Shown here piece by piece: positions 1 to 11,282 of a stretch of DNA of 36,840 nt. The DNA comes from Hypsibius dujardini (lineage: Eukaryota; Tardigrada; Eutardigrada; Parachela; Hypsibiidae): the NCBI GenBank assembly GCA_001579985.1, contig LRSR01003097.1, positions 1-36,840 on the forward strand, in the 5' to 3' direction. Numbering within the stretch: the stretch's first letter is position 1; the number at the start of each line of letters is the position of its first letter. The translations under genes and the position numbers were made by a program. The notes under the pieces were generated by a model. It was not told the origin of the DNA, did not search any database, and was given only the letters and a program-made list of their open reading frames with translations.

Positions 1-52
1 GTCTCAGATTCTAGGTTACCACTACGCTGGTCCCTTTAATCGGGTTGCGGGC

Positions 53-156
53 AACCGGTAACCATGATCTGCTACCATGTGTACCATGTGTACCATGTGT
101 ACCATGTGTACCATGTGTACCATGTGTACCGGTAACCATGATCTGCTACCATGTGT
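53..156. repeat. 10-bp minisatellite inside a larger repeat
   Basis: The unit taccatgtgt is repeated about 5.6 times from about 73 to 128. It is flanked on both sides by copies of a longer stretch (ggtaaccatgatctgctacc), so the tandem array sits inside a duplicated unit of about 75 bp. Nothing coding is visible in 1-588. Any upstream exons of receptor A probably lie to the left of the window. Confidence 0.85.
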
Positions 157-588
157 GACGCGCAAGTTGCTACTGCCCGGAACCAAATCGGCGACTACCT
201 GCGCTTAAAGTGGGCGTCATGCCCACTTTACAGGCTACAGCAGCGATACTAAAATACAATGCAATTGTTCGACTTTCGCTACATCTGTCGTGCTAAACAC
301 CTTTTGGTTTACCACGCCGCCCCAGTGGTCACATTGAGCCAGGTTTTTTACCTTTCCATGCTAGCCAGGGAGTCATCATACGAATGCAATAGTGGGGAAT
401 AAGCCTTTCAATTCGTTAAAGGTCACCCGGCAACAGAATGTATCATTTTATCAAAAGAATGTCGATACAACCGCTTTTGATCCAATATCACGCCCAGTGA
501 TCACTACCTTCATCAAACTGCTGGCATGTCTGACAGTGAGCCACTGTTTAGCTGACTTAATCAAGCACTGTTTTTATGCTCTCCATAG

Positions 589-1457
589 GTGCCGCGATCG
601 GTATTTGCGACATATGAGATGTATGTCATTTACGGAATGGTAAGCACCTTATGGGCCGGGGCGGGCGGCTCCTTTATTTTTCTAAGTTTTCAATGAGTTT
701 TCCCGCAATCTGGAACCCTCTGGAGTTGTACAACTGCCTAGGTTCTCAACGAAACGTACGCTCAAACAGGACGAATCCTGTCGGGACTGGAACTCGGGAC
801 AGTGATTCGCAACCAGACCTTCCGTCTGAACACCGGCCTGTCATCTTTCAGTGCGGGCGGCGAGAGGAGTGTCAAGATGATTGGAGAAATTGTCGATCCA
901 AGAACGGGAAACTACGCGGTTAGTTTTTGCATGGAACTTTTCATGCTTCTCGGAATTTGTTTGAAACTGATGAAGACGACCTTTTATCGTGCAACTCTTT
1001 TTACAGCGCAGTCTGCTCTACGATCCCGTAACGGGAGAAATCTCCAACACATCCGATGTCAAATCCTTTTGGCCGGGCGGGGCGTGGCCTCCACCAAACG
1101 AGCCGAAATGTGGCTATATGGGAAATAATTGTTCCGGTACTTTCGAGATTTCATCACTCGATTCAGTAACCAATTAAATTGTCTTGTGATTACGTAGATT
1201 CATCACAGTCACAAATTGAACTAGCTCTCAGTGTGGGTATCACTGTGAGCGTTGTCCTAGGAGTCATTATCGGGTCCTTTGCGTTAGTGAGGTATATCCT
1301 TCAATATAACACATCCGCCATTTTATATTTCCGGGCGAAGTATGAAAATTGGTATGTTTTTTTTGTCAGGCATTTGCGACGACCACCAAACGATACGCAG
1401 ACCTGGTGGATCCTCAGCCCACAATCGATGGAGCAGTGGCATTGTTACTCAAGATGA
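589..1457 (+). CDS. Receptor A: 3' part of a guanylyl-cyclase/natriuretic-receptor-like ectodomain protein with a short tail
   Basis: Five exons can be read by homology with receptor B: 589-639, 742-918, 1007-1136, 1198-1291 and 1370-1457. Phases run 0/0/1/2/stop, and every junction has AG and GT. They encode the end of the ANF_receptor ectodomain, the juxtamembrane FWPGGAWPPPNEPKCGY motif (shared with natriuretic receptors and membrane guanylyl cyclases), a membrane helix (VGITVSVVLGVIIGSFALV) and a cytoplasmic tail of about 26 residues containing TWWILSP, then TGA at 1455. No kinase-homology or cyclase domain follows before receptor B begins about 1 kb on. Exons 1-7 are not in the window, so the start is missing. 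What I see is intact. The function as a peptide or small-ligand receptor is inferred from the family. Confidence 0.8.
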
Positions 1458-1758
1458 CCATGAATGATTTTGCATAATCAGAGCGCCTAACGTTATAAGC
1501 TTAATAGTTAATCGACATTGCATTTCGTTTCTGGCGGCACAAGCAAATTTTTGAATGCAGGCAAGACAAGAATAATCCAAAGCCCTCTCTTTGAGAACAG
1601 CCGTGTACTGTTACAAATTGCGACTGCTGCGGGAAAATGGGCTGACTCACCTGGTTGAGTAAATTAGTAAGCGAATACGCCATCACAGTACCACTGTACT
1701 GTACATATCCCAAGTATAAAGGTTACAGCTATTTTAACCCTCCCTTGTAGCATATGGA
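1458..1758. other. Spacer after receptor A, no gene seen
   Basis: This holds the presumed 3' untranslated region of receptor A. No conserved reading frame and no clear poly(A) signal were recognised. Confidence 0.5.
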
Positions 1759-2100
1759 GCTCAATAGAACCCTGGATATTTTACCCTATCCTGTATACAT
1801 CACCAAAAGCCCAAATCGCGCTCCTGATATTTTACCCTCTCATGCTGTCCGTCCGTCCCTTAGTCCGTCCGTTATCTGTCTGTCCGTCCGTCTGTTGTCC
1901 GTTGTTGCCGTTGTTTGTGATCCATCCGTTGGCCGTCCGTCCGCTTTCGAACAGATGGTTGAACAATGGGGAACGGGCGGCCGGACAACGGAGGAACAGA
2001 AAGGAAAGGACAGTATGAGAGGGGTAAAATAGCAGGGGTCCTATTTGGGCCTCTAGTTATGCAAACGGTGAGGGATAAAATAGCCAGGCCTCTATTGGGC
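1759..2100. mobile_element. Nested fold-back (MITE-like) element
   Basis: Two nested pairs of inverted arms are visible. The outer arms are about 1759-1794 (gctcaatagaaccctggata...) and the imperfect reverse complement 2067-2100. The inner arms are about 1820-1850 (gatattttaccctctcatgc...) and 2008-2038. The centre is rich in ccgt/gtcc repeats. No transposase is encoded, and the reading frame across it (1754-2032) has low-complexity composition. A non-autonomous inverted-repeat element is the simplest explanation. No clear target duplication was found. Confidence 0.65.
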
Positions 2101-2513
2101 CCCAGGGGGGAGGGGGTAAATTAGTTACTCCGAAATATTCATTATTATAATGTACTTAAAAGTAACTCCAGGCGGTCAGGCAAAACGACAGAGAGTAACT
2201 CAATATTAGTTCACCCAGCGCACTCCGCAGGCGCCCTCGTGGCATTGGGGGGGGGGTGAACACGCTCACAAATTCGTCATTCGAAACAACAACCGTTTTT
2301 GCTACTCGCTTCTTTTCGGTCAGTCTGCGTGCACACAGCCGCCCAGGGACCCTACATTTGCATGATTTCATTTAGTGGTACGTGGGAGGGAAAGGTGGAG
2401 GAACATAATCAGGAAGATGTAGAGCTCGAAGAAGGAGCGACAGAAAAAGAAAATTAGAATGAGAAATACAGTAGGAGTGTGACAACATTTTCAGAGCATT
2501 TTTTGCCGCAAAA
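2101..2513. promoter_or_regulatory. Upstream region of receptor B
   Basis: This 413-bp interval lies directly upstream of the receptor B ATG, so it should contain that promoter. It has poly-G and poly-C runs and a purine-rich stretch before the start. I see no clear TATA box at a sensible distance. Confidence 0.35.
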
Positions 2514-5500
2514 ATGAACTACATTTTGGTATGTGCTGCACTGCTGGGTATCCAACTAGACAACGGTCATGCACTGCCACGAATCGCCCTGGCCTCAACG
2601 ACAATAATGGTGCCGGAAGCCAACACCACTAATCTCGATGGGATTCAGAGCAGCGGCCCGGTGATCGATTTGGGTGTGGAGCATCTAAAACGCGTGTACG
2701 GGAAGGTCTTCAACTTTTCCCATGAGTATCTAATGGACAAAAGTCGACCATCAGTGGCGTTTTTGCTGGACGACGTGCAGAATTTTGCTGCAGAATTTTT
2801 CTACAAGAACACCGACGCGGACGGGCTCGCTTTTCTCTCTTCATGTAAGGGTTCAGTGGTTTTCTTGTGATCTTGAGTTGTTAGCTGGTCAGCGAGGCGA
2901 AATTGTGCAATGGTTGGTTTCTCTTGTGGGACACAGGCACGGTGGAGCAGAACAAAATCCTCAGCTTCACTAAAGGTAAGTTCCGGGGGAAGATCGAACC
3001 GGTTTTTCAGTAAATTCAGTTTTTTTAACGAGCGTAATCAATTATTCCACAAAACACATGGGAAGTCGGGAAGCAACATCATTTTAAAACTAGTCCAAGT
3101 TAACAATACCACTTCAAAACCAACTTAAGAATAATTTATCCCCCTGGACTTATTCCTAAATTCGTAACAACTTTTTCGAAGGTTTCGACAAGAAGTTCAA
3201 TTGAGAGCCAGTTACGATCTGCATGGTAGAATTAACATTTATTTGGTCTGACATTTTCTTTACTGGCGCATGTTGTTTGTCCGCATTTGTCCGACTAAAC
3301 ATTCTGTCAGTCGACCTTATGTGCTTATTTTTTTTTTATTTAAAAACTGGTTTTTATATTAGATTTGAACGTATTGTTGAAAAGCACCCTTCGAAAACAG
3401 GGAAATTCTTAAGTGAAACAAAACTGTGTCGCAACGAAGGTAGCAAACTAGTTTTTTGTAATCGTAGCTACTGACACTCTGCTCGGATGCAGGTAAGTAT
3501 TATCAGGTACATTAATTTTTCTGTCGCTTTGTCCGTGATAAATGTAACTAAAAAAATGAGTCGCCATTCATCATGCAGTGTCGGGAGTGTACCAGTTAGC
3601 CCAACCGAGACTAACGGACACTGCTTCGGCCTGGCCGTCTATCCGTCCTCTGTAACGATGAAATTTATTAACGACCTGCTGATGGCCCATCAGTGGACGA
3701 TCATAGCGGGACTGGTGGATTTGCCTAAAATCGCGGCTGAGCCATTGAGCAGGGGATTCCGCGCAAGGTTTCAGGAGCATTTTAATGGATTGGACCCCTC
3801 GCTGAAATACATTCGGTACATCGACGTGACTTACGACTCGAACCTTGGATACCCGGAAATCGAGAAGGCACTGCGGACGTTGAGTCAGACTAGCAGAAGT
3901 AAGCTGACAACTTTCGATAAAATATTTTATTTAGGGAATTTATTCAAATATAATTTATTTTATTAAAAGTGCTAGCATTGTAATTGGAGGGAATTCATTA
4001 AAGTATCTTTTACAATGTATTCTCGTTTAACTGTCAATATAATTCTTTGAGAGAGTTTATTCAAATATATTTTATTCTCATTCCAACTGCCAACATTAAT
4101 ACTTGATGGGATTTATTCAAATATTTGTTTTCTTTGACTGCCAACTAATTTATTTATTTTTCCAATAGACCGAGTTTCAATTTTAACTTCAGTTTAAAAA
4201 AATTCAAACCAGGTAATAATTATTTTGATCCAATAATTAATAGACCAAACTGGTTTTAATCGACAGAATTTTGTACGGAATCCAGTTTTCACTCATTTTT
4301 AATAAAAAAAAGTAGAACGTGAACTTCAGAAATGCTGGGACAGCAGAAATGCTCCGAGTTTTGGCGTATCAGTCAAACGGTATAAAGATCCAGTCCATTG
4401 TTAAGTCATTGTTACGCGGATTCTATCAATCTGTTTTTAGGCCAACATTTTTCAGAAGCGACTAAAGATTCAAAAACGATTTAACGGAATTGTAATTGTT
4501 TGCTTTGTCTAGTCGTTTTCTTGTTTGGATCGGGCAAATCTTTTCTCATGGTTCTGGTACGTACTACCCAGTTAATCAGCATTGGTCACACGCATTTGCA
4601 ACTGAAGCCAGCGCACTTTGAACGACCCTTTCGCGCTGTTATGGTCTTTATGCTCGCACAGAAAACGGCGGACAGACTCGGGATGACGAACGGTGAATAT
4701 GTCTTCTTCATGCTGGCGTTCAATCGCTTCGGCAGTAGCATGGATTACATTGACGATGGATGGTGGAAAGTCACCGATGACAAGGACGAGAGTGTAAGGG
4801 GGCCTATTCTGCTTGGCTTTTTCTTAAAGAATTTTTGCCTTTCACCGAGGACATAGTTGAGAAGTTTAGTGAACTGAGATAAGAGGAGGCTGCCCCATTT
4901 CTAGCCGGCCGTTTTTCGGTCCTTCTGACCACGAAGCAATTCCAGCACAGTGGGACTTTTCTATGTATCAAAATATATTTTTCAGGACACCTCTCCACCC
5001 AAACTCAATTTGGAATCGATTAGCATTAGCAAAAACGCCATTCACTTATTACGTAATCAAAGGAGGGTAGGTGGGTGGTCTGGACCCTTGATTACGCGCC
5101 AGTAAAATAGGTCCCGCCCTCTAGTATAATTTTGATTATCTGGGTACGTGGGTAGTCAAAAGAGGCCATTTTTAATTACGTAATATGAAAATGGCGCCAA
5201 AATGGTTTTTAGGAGTCAAAGGGCGGAGTCACATGCATACTTTCAAACAGCACTTGAAATACTAGCGCAGCTTTAAAAAATTGACCATAACTCCACACGA
5301 TGCCCCCCCCCCTCCTCCCCCGAATAATAATTGGCTGATGCCAATCGATTCCAAACTAAAGTTTGAATGGATGATATCCAGAAAAGTATAATTTAACGTA
5401 TATAGGAAGGGTTCCACTACACGGCAAATGCTAAACAGCTAGAAATAAAACCCATGCAGAGGTGGCTAGTAATGGAGCACCCTCCTTGTAGAAAGTACAT

Positions 5501-8072
5501 GTACGAGGGCAACTTGAGATTAATGTCACTTGGTTCATATCCCGGTTCCAATGTTCCAACTGAATTCTTTTTTAATCTTTTGCCATCATAATAAAAATCT
5601 ATCTGTCACCAATCGATTCTAAAAGGGTTTGTAGCAATCTAATCAGAACTCAAGGAGTACAAATATTTTTAATGGAATCATGCTTAATTTACCTGATTGT
5701 AGAAATCGGAGCCATAACTTCTTCTGTTTAGTAAAGAATACCTGTTGATTAACAAAAATCTAATCTAACACGAATAATTTAGGGATGCAAAGATCTAAAT
5801 GAGGAGATGCACAATTTTAGCTTTTACGGAACAGAACAGAGGAAAAATGCAAATGACCAAACATCACTGAAAGCATTCTTTACAGCGGTAATTGTTTAGG
5901 CTGATTGATTGATTGATTTTAAGGCAAACCTCGACGTTAACAACGAGAATTTAATGCCTTTGCAGGGCTTTTCTTGAATACAATCGATTTCAGTTCACCA
6001 GTAGGATTGAGTATATTTGGATTTTTTTCATTGTGAATTTCCTAAACGTATCTAGTGGTGCACGAAAACTGCCAGTCAAAAGCAACAATACCACTTTCGA
6101 AAAGGTTATCTCCGTATCAGATCTTCTTCCATACACTTAGAACTAGATTCATGATACTTGATAGATTAACGCGCAAGTCTCTTATCTATGCTGCTAAGCT
6201 GGGAAAATAAAAAACCTCGCGCCCAAGAGTAACACATGAATTGACATTGATTTCAGTTTGCTCGTCGTTTAACTATTTTAACTATTACATCTGACGTTCA
6301 TTTTAGCCTATCCCATCTCGCGGTTACGTCAGTCGTGCCGCAATCGTCATCAGTTTTCTCTCGCCGTACGGGGACGGCCTTGACACACCCATCCAGGAGT
6401 TGAGAAGTCGCATCGTTGACACAGCCAGACGGAACTTCAACATGACCTACCCGCGCGGTGTAAGTTGGTACAAGACTACATTCATTTTTTATTTCGAAGC
6501 TAATTATATAGGCGTGTATATAGATTGATTCATACTTCACATACAGGGGTATGATCGTTATGCATTGTTGTCAATATTTGTAATAGCTAAGCTTCCTTTT
6601 ACTTGCTGTTCCTTGAATGCATGGCGATCTACATGACTGTACTATGTGCGTATACGTACATTCTATTTGACGATACCAAAAACAAACGTTGCCAAATCCA
6701 GCGCGTGCTAGTGATCAGGTTTGCACATAGCACACATGATGTGATGTCTGATCGGCGGTTTGGGGACTGCACCTCCTTTCACGTTCTTCACCTTTGCATA
6801 TTGATGATTTTGTGATAAAAGCCAAGGGCGGTGAAAGAACGTGACCTTTCACATTTTGAAAGGTCATTCGACAAAGATAGCCCTAGACTCTAATCGATAG
6901 CGATGCATCTGCATGAAATATTTTGCCAAACTTTTAGTATTTAAAGTAAGATTTAAAAAAAATTATCTTTATGTTTAAAGTAAACGTAGGCTAATAAAAT
7001 AAAAATGTGCTTTGAAATATTTAAATTTACAAAAGTAGATAAATGGCTTTATTTCAAATCAAAAGCTCTTTTTGAGCCATTTGAAATACCTTGTTAAAAA
7101 CAATTAAATATCACGAACTTACATTTTTCTAGGTACCGAGATCAGCATTTGCGACCTATGAGATGTATGTTATCTACGGAATGGTAAGCACCCATCGAGG
7201 GCATCTTCCTTAATTTTAATCTTTCCCCATTATAGTTCCTCCGAGTTTTGATTCAATACTGAACACCTGAGCAATGAAATTTCGCTTAGATTCTCAACGA
7301 AACGTACTCTAGAACCGGAAAAATCCTCTCCGGTCTGGAGCTCGGCACAGTGATCCGCAATCATAGTACCTTTCGCTTGAGGACAGGCCTAGCCTCGTTC
7401 AGTGCGGGCGGCGAGAGGAGCGTCAAGATGATCGGGGAAATCGTCGATCCCAAAACGGGAAACTACACGGTCAATTTATGCTTTAAACTTCGATGATTTA
7501 GAATTTGTTCGAAATTGATGGTGATAATGTTTGTTTTTCGTGCAATTCGGTTGCAGCGCAGTCTTCTTTACGATCCCGTAACGGGAGAAATCTCCAACAC
7601 ATCTGATGTCAAATCGTTTTGGCCGGGCGGGGCGTGGCCTCCACCAAACGAGCCGAAATGTGGCTATATGGGAAATAATTGCTCGGGTACGAGTGCCATG
7701 TCATCTTCGAGCTATATTGAAATAATTCACAATAAACTAAAATGTGTAAAAAGCTGGTTGTTACATAAACTTTCAAGCAGCAGAATTATGATTACAGATT
7801 CTTCGAAGACTCAACGTGAATTAGCTCTCCATGCGGGTGTCAGCATTTCTGTCATCGTTGTGCTCATGATCTGGACGTTTGCTTTAGTGAGGTGTCTAGC
7901 CCTTACCACTGTGGCTGTAACACCAAGCTGGGACTACGAAATGTTTATTGCTATTTTCAGGCATTTTCGGCAGCCGCCAGCGGACACGTTCACGTGGTGG
8001 ATTATCAGTCCGCGCTCGATAAGGACACTTGATTACGATCCTATGGGGATGAACCGAATCCGTTCCCTCTGA
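2514..8072 (+). CDS. Receptor B: short-tailed ANF-receptor/guanylyl-cyclase-like membrane receptor, 12 exons, 536 aa
   Basis: Exons: 2514-2844, 2937-2975, 3468-3492, 3579-3898, 4513-4556, 4662-4793, 6307-6459, 7133-7183, 7290-7469, 7557-7686, 7798-7891 and 7961-8072. All junctions are GT-AG, phases agree, and the total is 537 codons including the stop. The product has a signal peptide (MNYILVCAALLGIQL), an ANF_receptor type I periplasmic-binding ectodomain with several N-glycosylation sites, the WPGG...PPPNEPKCGY juxtamembrane motif, a membrane helix (VSISVIVVLMIWTFALV) and a 37-residue tail containing TWWIISPRSI. That tail resembles only the very start of a kinase-homology domain, so the protein is laid out like a clearance-type receptor. 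Compared with C and D, their 64-nt exon 2 is split here into 39 and 25 nt. The ligand is unknown. Confidence 0.85.
4794..6306. other. Long intron 6 of receptor B
   Basis: This intron is much larger than its neighbours (61-112 bp near the 3' end of A and B). It contains AT-rich DNA, poly-C/G runs near 5300 and an imperfect palindromic area around attacgtaat (5050-5185) that may be an old insertion. No exon-like or RNA-like segment was recognised. Confidence 0.5.
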
Positions 8073-8289
8073 GCATTCCAATTCCGTTATCGGGATTGAT
8101 GGTGGCTTAACAGAGAACATCTTGAATCTTTAACAATGATGTAAGGACAAGCATGCCCGTTGCGACATTTTGTAAATATGTCAGGATCAAAACTGTAAAT
8201 GTTAACTATTTTGTTCAAAAATTCATCGCTTTCCTAACTTTCAATAGAGACAGTGCGGCTGTCCATAAAATGTACAAAAAAGTCTGTTA

Positions 8290-8460
8290 AAAAGGGTATC
8301 AAAAAGGTATGACCGAGCAAGCGAACTATTGACGAGAGTACGGCCGTCAACGTTTTTGGCTGAGCGATAAGGCAGCCGGGCTGTCAATAATCGAAAAATA
8401 CGAATAGATCAATCACAGGCATTGGTTATGGCGCGCACGACGAAAAACAAGATTAATGTG
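8290..8460. repeat. Dispersed repeat family R3, copy 1
   Basis: The stretch with gagcgataaggcagccgggc, then gctgtcaataatcgaaaaat and gatcaatcacaggc, matches 29360-29450 almost word for word. Copies at 20790-21010 and 29265-29560 share further blocks. No coding content or termini could be defined. The rest of 8073-8736 holds the 3' flank of receptor B and nothing else recognisable. Confidence 0.6.
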
Positions 8461-8736
8461 CCAGGTGCTCTAGCAACCTTGTTCTCCCTGCCTGGGTATA
8501 ATTGGGAGTTGAAGGCCGAGACGACATTACACCACTTTCAGACTGACTAAGCAACGCAAATTACTTATGACTAGTACCGGTCCCATCAGATTCCACCCCA
8601 CAACATGCTTTTCCGAAAAAAAGGCGCAGAAGAAGTTGCAGCCAGATTACTTTACCACGATCGGTGGTGATGGTTTCATTGGTTGAAAGCACAATTAGCG
8701 CGAAGAGCATTGTTTCCTCCCGCTATGCATGTACAA

Positions 8737-8839
8737 GGGCTAATAGTCTAGGGGTATGATACCTGCTTCGGGTTAGAGCCCGGCGCTATATGGCGTCAGA
8801 AGCTGCAGGTGGTCCCCGGTTCAAATCCGGGTTAGCCCC
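8737..8839 (+). tRNA. tRNA-Pro (anticodon CGG) with a 31-nt intron
   Basis: The acceptor stem GGGCTAA (8737-8743) pairs with TTAGCCC (8832-8838), and the discriminator is C8839. The D arm reads GTCTAGGGGTATGAT. The anticodon stem CCTGC (8762-8766) pairs with GCAGG (8805-8809), and the loop TTCGGG-T carries anticodon CGG at 8769-8771. The T arm CCCGG-TTCAAAT-CCGGG spans 8815-8831. The intron is 8773-8803, at the canonical place after nucleotide 37, and contains CCCG, which can pair with the anticodon CGGG as in typical pre-tRNAs. The spliced length is 72 nt. Boxes A and B are intact, so it is probably functional. It decodes CCG proline codons. Confidence 0.95.
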
Positions 8840-8840
8840 A

Positions 8841-8846
8841 TTTTTT
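8841..8846 (+). terminator. RNA polymerase III terminator of tRNA-Pro
   Basis: A run of six T residues begins two bases after the mature 3' end of the tRNA, the usual Pol III stop signal. Confidence 0.85.
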
Positions 8847-8856
8847 CACATTCTCA

Positions 8857-9070
8857 CTCAATCCAGAGGTATTTGCTCTCGAGCAACAGTCATCGTGTCA
8901 AAGTACCGCAGGTCTGGATCTCTCACACTCCATTGTGACTGAGTGTTTCCTGAAGTATCAGTAACGCGAATCCAATCTATGGACAACTGCTGGGGCGAAC
9001 CGGCTGACCGAATGGTCCAGCTACACGCGCGAACCCACACACTGGGTGAACGTGACAACCAGATGTAAAG
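8857..9070. repeat. SINE-like repeat, copy 1 (degenerate)
   Basis: It shares the core gcgaacc-gg-tg-ccgaatggtc and the following cgcgcgaacccac with copies at 11036 and 18718. The core resembles a tRNA A box (TGGCCGAATGG in the better copies). It lies right after the tRNA-Pro gene. The 66-aa reading frame across it on the minus strand is not a gene. Confidence 0.5.
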
Positions 9071-9289
9071 TGGACTGAGTTCGCCGAAATGATGTCTAAA
9101 AAGAAATTAACCGTATGACTATGAGCGAACAGATTTAAAAGAAGTCTCAAACCATTAAATATGATCCTAACCTGCTTGCTCTACCGCAGACAATAGACGC
9201 CTTGTCCCTCGGCATTCTGTCTTCTAGGCATTGCCTATCATTTTGTGTCCTAACCAATTTGCTATCATCAGATCAGACATTCCAGCCTT

Positions 9290-9545
9290 AGAAGTTTTGT
9301 CTCGGTAGACAGTTCGTCCTCAGACGTCCCTTAGGACTTTTCATTCATGCAGACATACCGTCCCAGTAAACACTTTATCCTCAGATATATGCTTTGCAAC
9401 TCTTTGTTCATGCAGACATACAAACAAGTGGTCCTCAGACATGCCGTAGGAATTTTCGTCCATGCAGACATACCAACCTTGTAAAGCACAGACAAGCTGT
9501 CCCAGACATTGTAACAACAGACGTTCAATCTACAGACATATCGCT
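9290..9545. repeat. Irregular cagac-rich degenerate tandem repeat
   Basis: Units of about 30-60 bp ending in gcagacata or cctcagaca recur along this stretch. A similar array lies at 20085-20330. Both lie downstream of minus-strand receptor material. No function is evident. Confidence 0.5.
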
Positions 9546-9807
9546 GGTGTGTGAAAGAATTCTGTCACCGACATTCCATATGGTCTACCTGGGAATTTCA
9601 GTAGACTGTTCATTCAGTGCCGCATGCCGAGCGAACCAGATGGTTAGAGAGATCTAGTGCAGATTGTTTTGAGGTGATGGAGTCCGGAGCAAGCGTTCAT
9701 GTTGTATTGAACCAAATTAGAATGTCTAGAAGGATACAGAGTCCGGGGACAAAGCAAAAAGGTGTCTCGCAACGGGGGTTATAAGCCGGGTTAGACTGAC
9801 ACTTTAC

Positions 9808-9858
9808 CTGACCGAAAATCTCAACGCTTCGATAAACTTTAATCACTTCCGGAAGAGG
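9808..9858 (-). pseudogene. Orphan receptor exon 7 (relic of a fifth copy)
   Basis: The 51-nt segment encodes PLPEVIKVYRSVEIFGQ, against PVPGVISAYRGVEIFAQ in exon 7 of receptor C and the same with one change in D. The acceptor (..ttacacag) and donor (gtaaag) are intact and the frame is open. Similarity to receptor C continues into the flanks (taagcc..ttagactgac). No neighbouring receptor exons were found at the expected distances, so this is a detached duplicate or a remnant of a deleted gene. Confidence 0.85.
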
Positions 9859-10669
9859 CTGTGTAACAGGATGAAAGGCATTAGGGAAACTTCTATGATT
9901 AGTCATACAGCTACATGGATTTTACATATATATTAAAACTCCAGTCAAAAAGGTATTCGTCGTCACCTTTGAGCAGTCCAGTCAATTTGGCATTGTACAG
10001 ATCAACTGCCACAAACAAATTGGGAATTTTCTTTTGAAACCGTACAAGCCACAGAATTCAGTTGGAGTAATTACGGAATCTAGAAGCAGGACCGTCACTA
10101 AACAATTTTCCATAACATTTAATATATATACAGTAGGAGTATTCAAAGCTCGCTTATTTTGCAGCGTTTATTTCGTTATTTCAAAATCACTAATCTTCCT
10201 GATTTTGAAAATGAGCGAGAAAAGCAGCCAAGGAAGTCCTTGTCTTGGTTATCTGCTCGCTAATTGTGTTCAACTGTCTTCTGAGTGATCCATGTTGAGT
10301 TGAGATTAGCGAAGGAGACACAGCCTCAGATAAGCCAGCGGGCGTGTCCTCGTATCACCGTTGCAAGCGCGTGCAAAATCCGGGAGATCAGCGAGTTTGA
10401 AATAGCGAAATAAATGCTGCAAAACTAGCGAGCTTCGAATACTCTTAGTATGTACCAGTTATTTATAGTGAAGGCTCATCATACTACAGAGGCGTAGCGG
10501 GACTAAAATGAGGCAATGTCCTCTCCTTAATAAAAAATCTGATTATCTCGCAAATTTTGTTCCGAATTAAAAATTTCTCCAGCGTATTTTACCTATTTAT
10601 TATTATTCGGCTGATCGGTTTCCGCGAAGATCGCTAGGACTTTCGCCGCCATCTAGTACCTATCTATCC
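9859..10669. other. Spacer between orphan exon 7 and the next repeat
   Basis: No gene seen. An imperfect inverted segment (attcaaagctcgcttattttgc at 10140 against gcaaaactagcgagcttcgaat at 10418) suggests another decayed fold-back element of about 300 bp. Confidence 0.45.
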
Positions 10670-10770
10670 CACCGCATATCTTTGGTATCTGGAATTTTTC
10701 TGGGATTCTCGAGGTCTCCGCGGTAGTCGTTCTCCGCGCTGATCCCCCTTGCTCCCGAGGCGGCCAGATG
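10670..10770. repeat. Dispersed repeat family R2, copy 1
   Basis: The stretch tatctggaatttttctggga then ttctcgaggtctccgcg, and on to gcggccagatga, matches 32985-33080 with scattered differences, in the same orientation. No coding content is recognised. Confidence 0.6.
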
Positions 10771-11035
10771 ATTACCACTTTTTCTGCCCTGCCCTGCCAT
10801 CGAATGTCCTTGTGCATGACACGTCACGTAAATGGTAGCGTTTTGTTACGTGCTAACATGCTTGTAGTAAGTCCGTTGACTATCAGCGCGAAGAGTATTG
10901 CGTCACATGACAAAGCATATAACAAAACTAATTATATCAAAGCTCAACTCCGGGTTAGTCAAACTAGTTACTATTTTGTGTACCAAAACCAACGGTGCTC
11001 GAGCAACATCTAATATCGAACTACAGTGTAGGTGA

Positions 11036-11282
11036 ATGTATCTCTGATTCCAGTGCCAAAGAGCAAACCGCAGGAGTCAGTAGCGCGAATCCCATTTTTG
11101 GACCATTGAGGCGAACTGGGTGGCCGAATGGTCGAGCTCCACACGCGAGCCCACGCACATGGCGAATGCGCCGACTCGTTGAAAAATGGATTGGGCACGC
11201 CGAAGCAGTCGCTGCTGTTTCATCACTAGCTGATTTGAGTCCAAATTCCACCATAGAAGATGTAGGAGACGAAATGAAGTTA
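11036..11282. repeat. SINE-like repeat, copy 2
   Basis: Contains ggtggccgaatggtcgagct, an A-box-like core, and continues through gccgactcg, cgccgaagc.gtcgc and gaagatgtaggagacg. It matches the copy at 18718-18918 along its whole length. The overlapping reading frames of 88-101 aa on the minus strand and 98 aa on the plus strand are by-products. Confidence 0.6.

Noticed and set aside
53-156. CRISPR-like or telomeric array
   Set aside because: The 10-bp unit is directly tandem with no spacers and is not a telomere motif; the genome is clearly eukaryotic.
7515-8072. A continuous 185-aa frame at the end of receptor B
   Set aside because: It reads through introns 10 and 11. Homology with A, C and D and the splice sites support three separate exons with phases 1 and 2.
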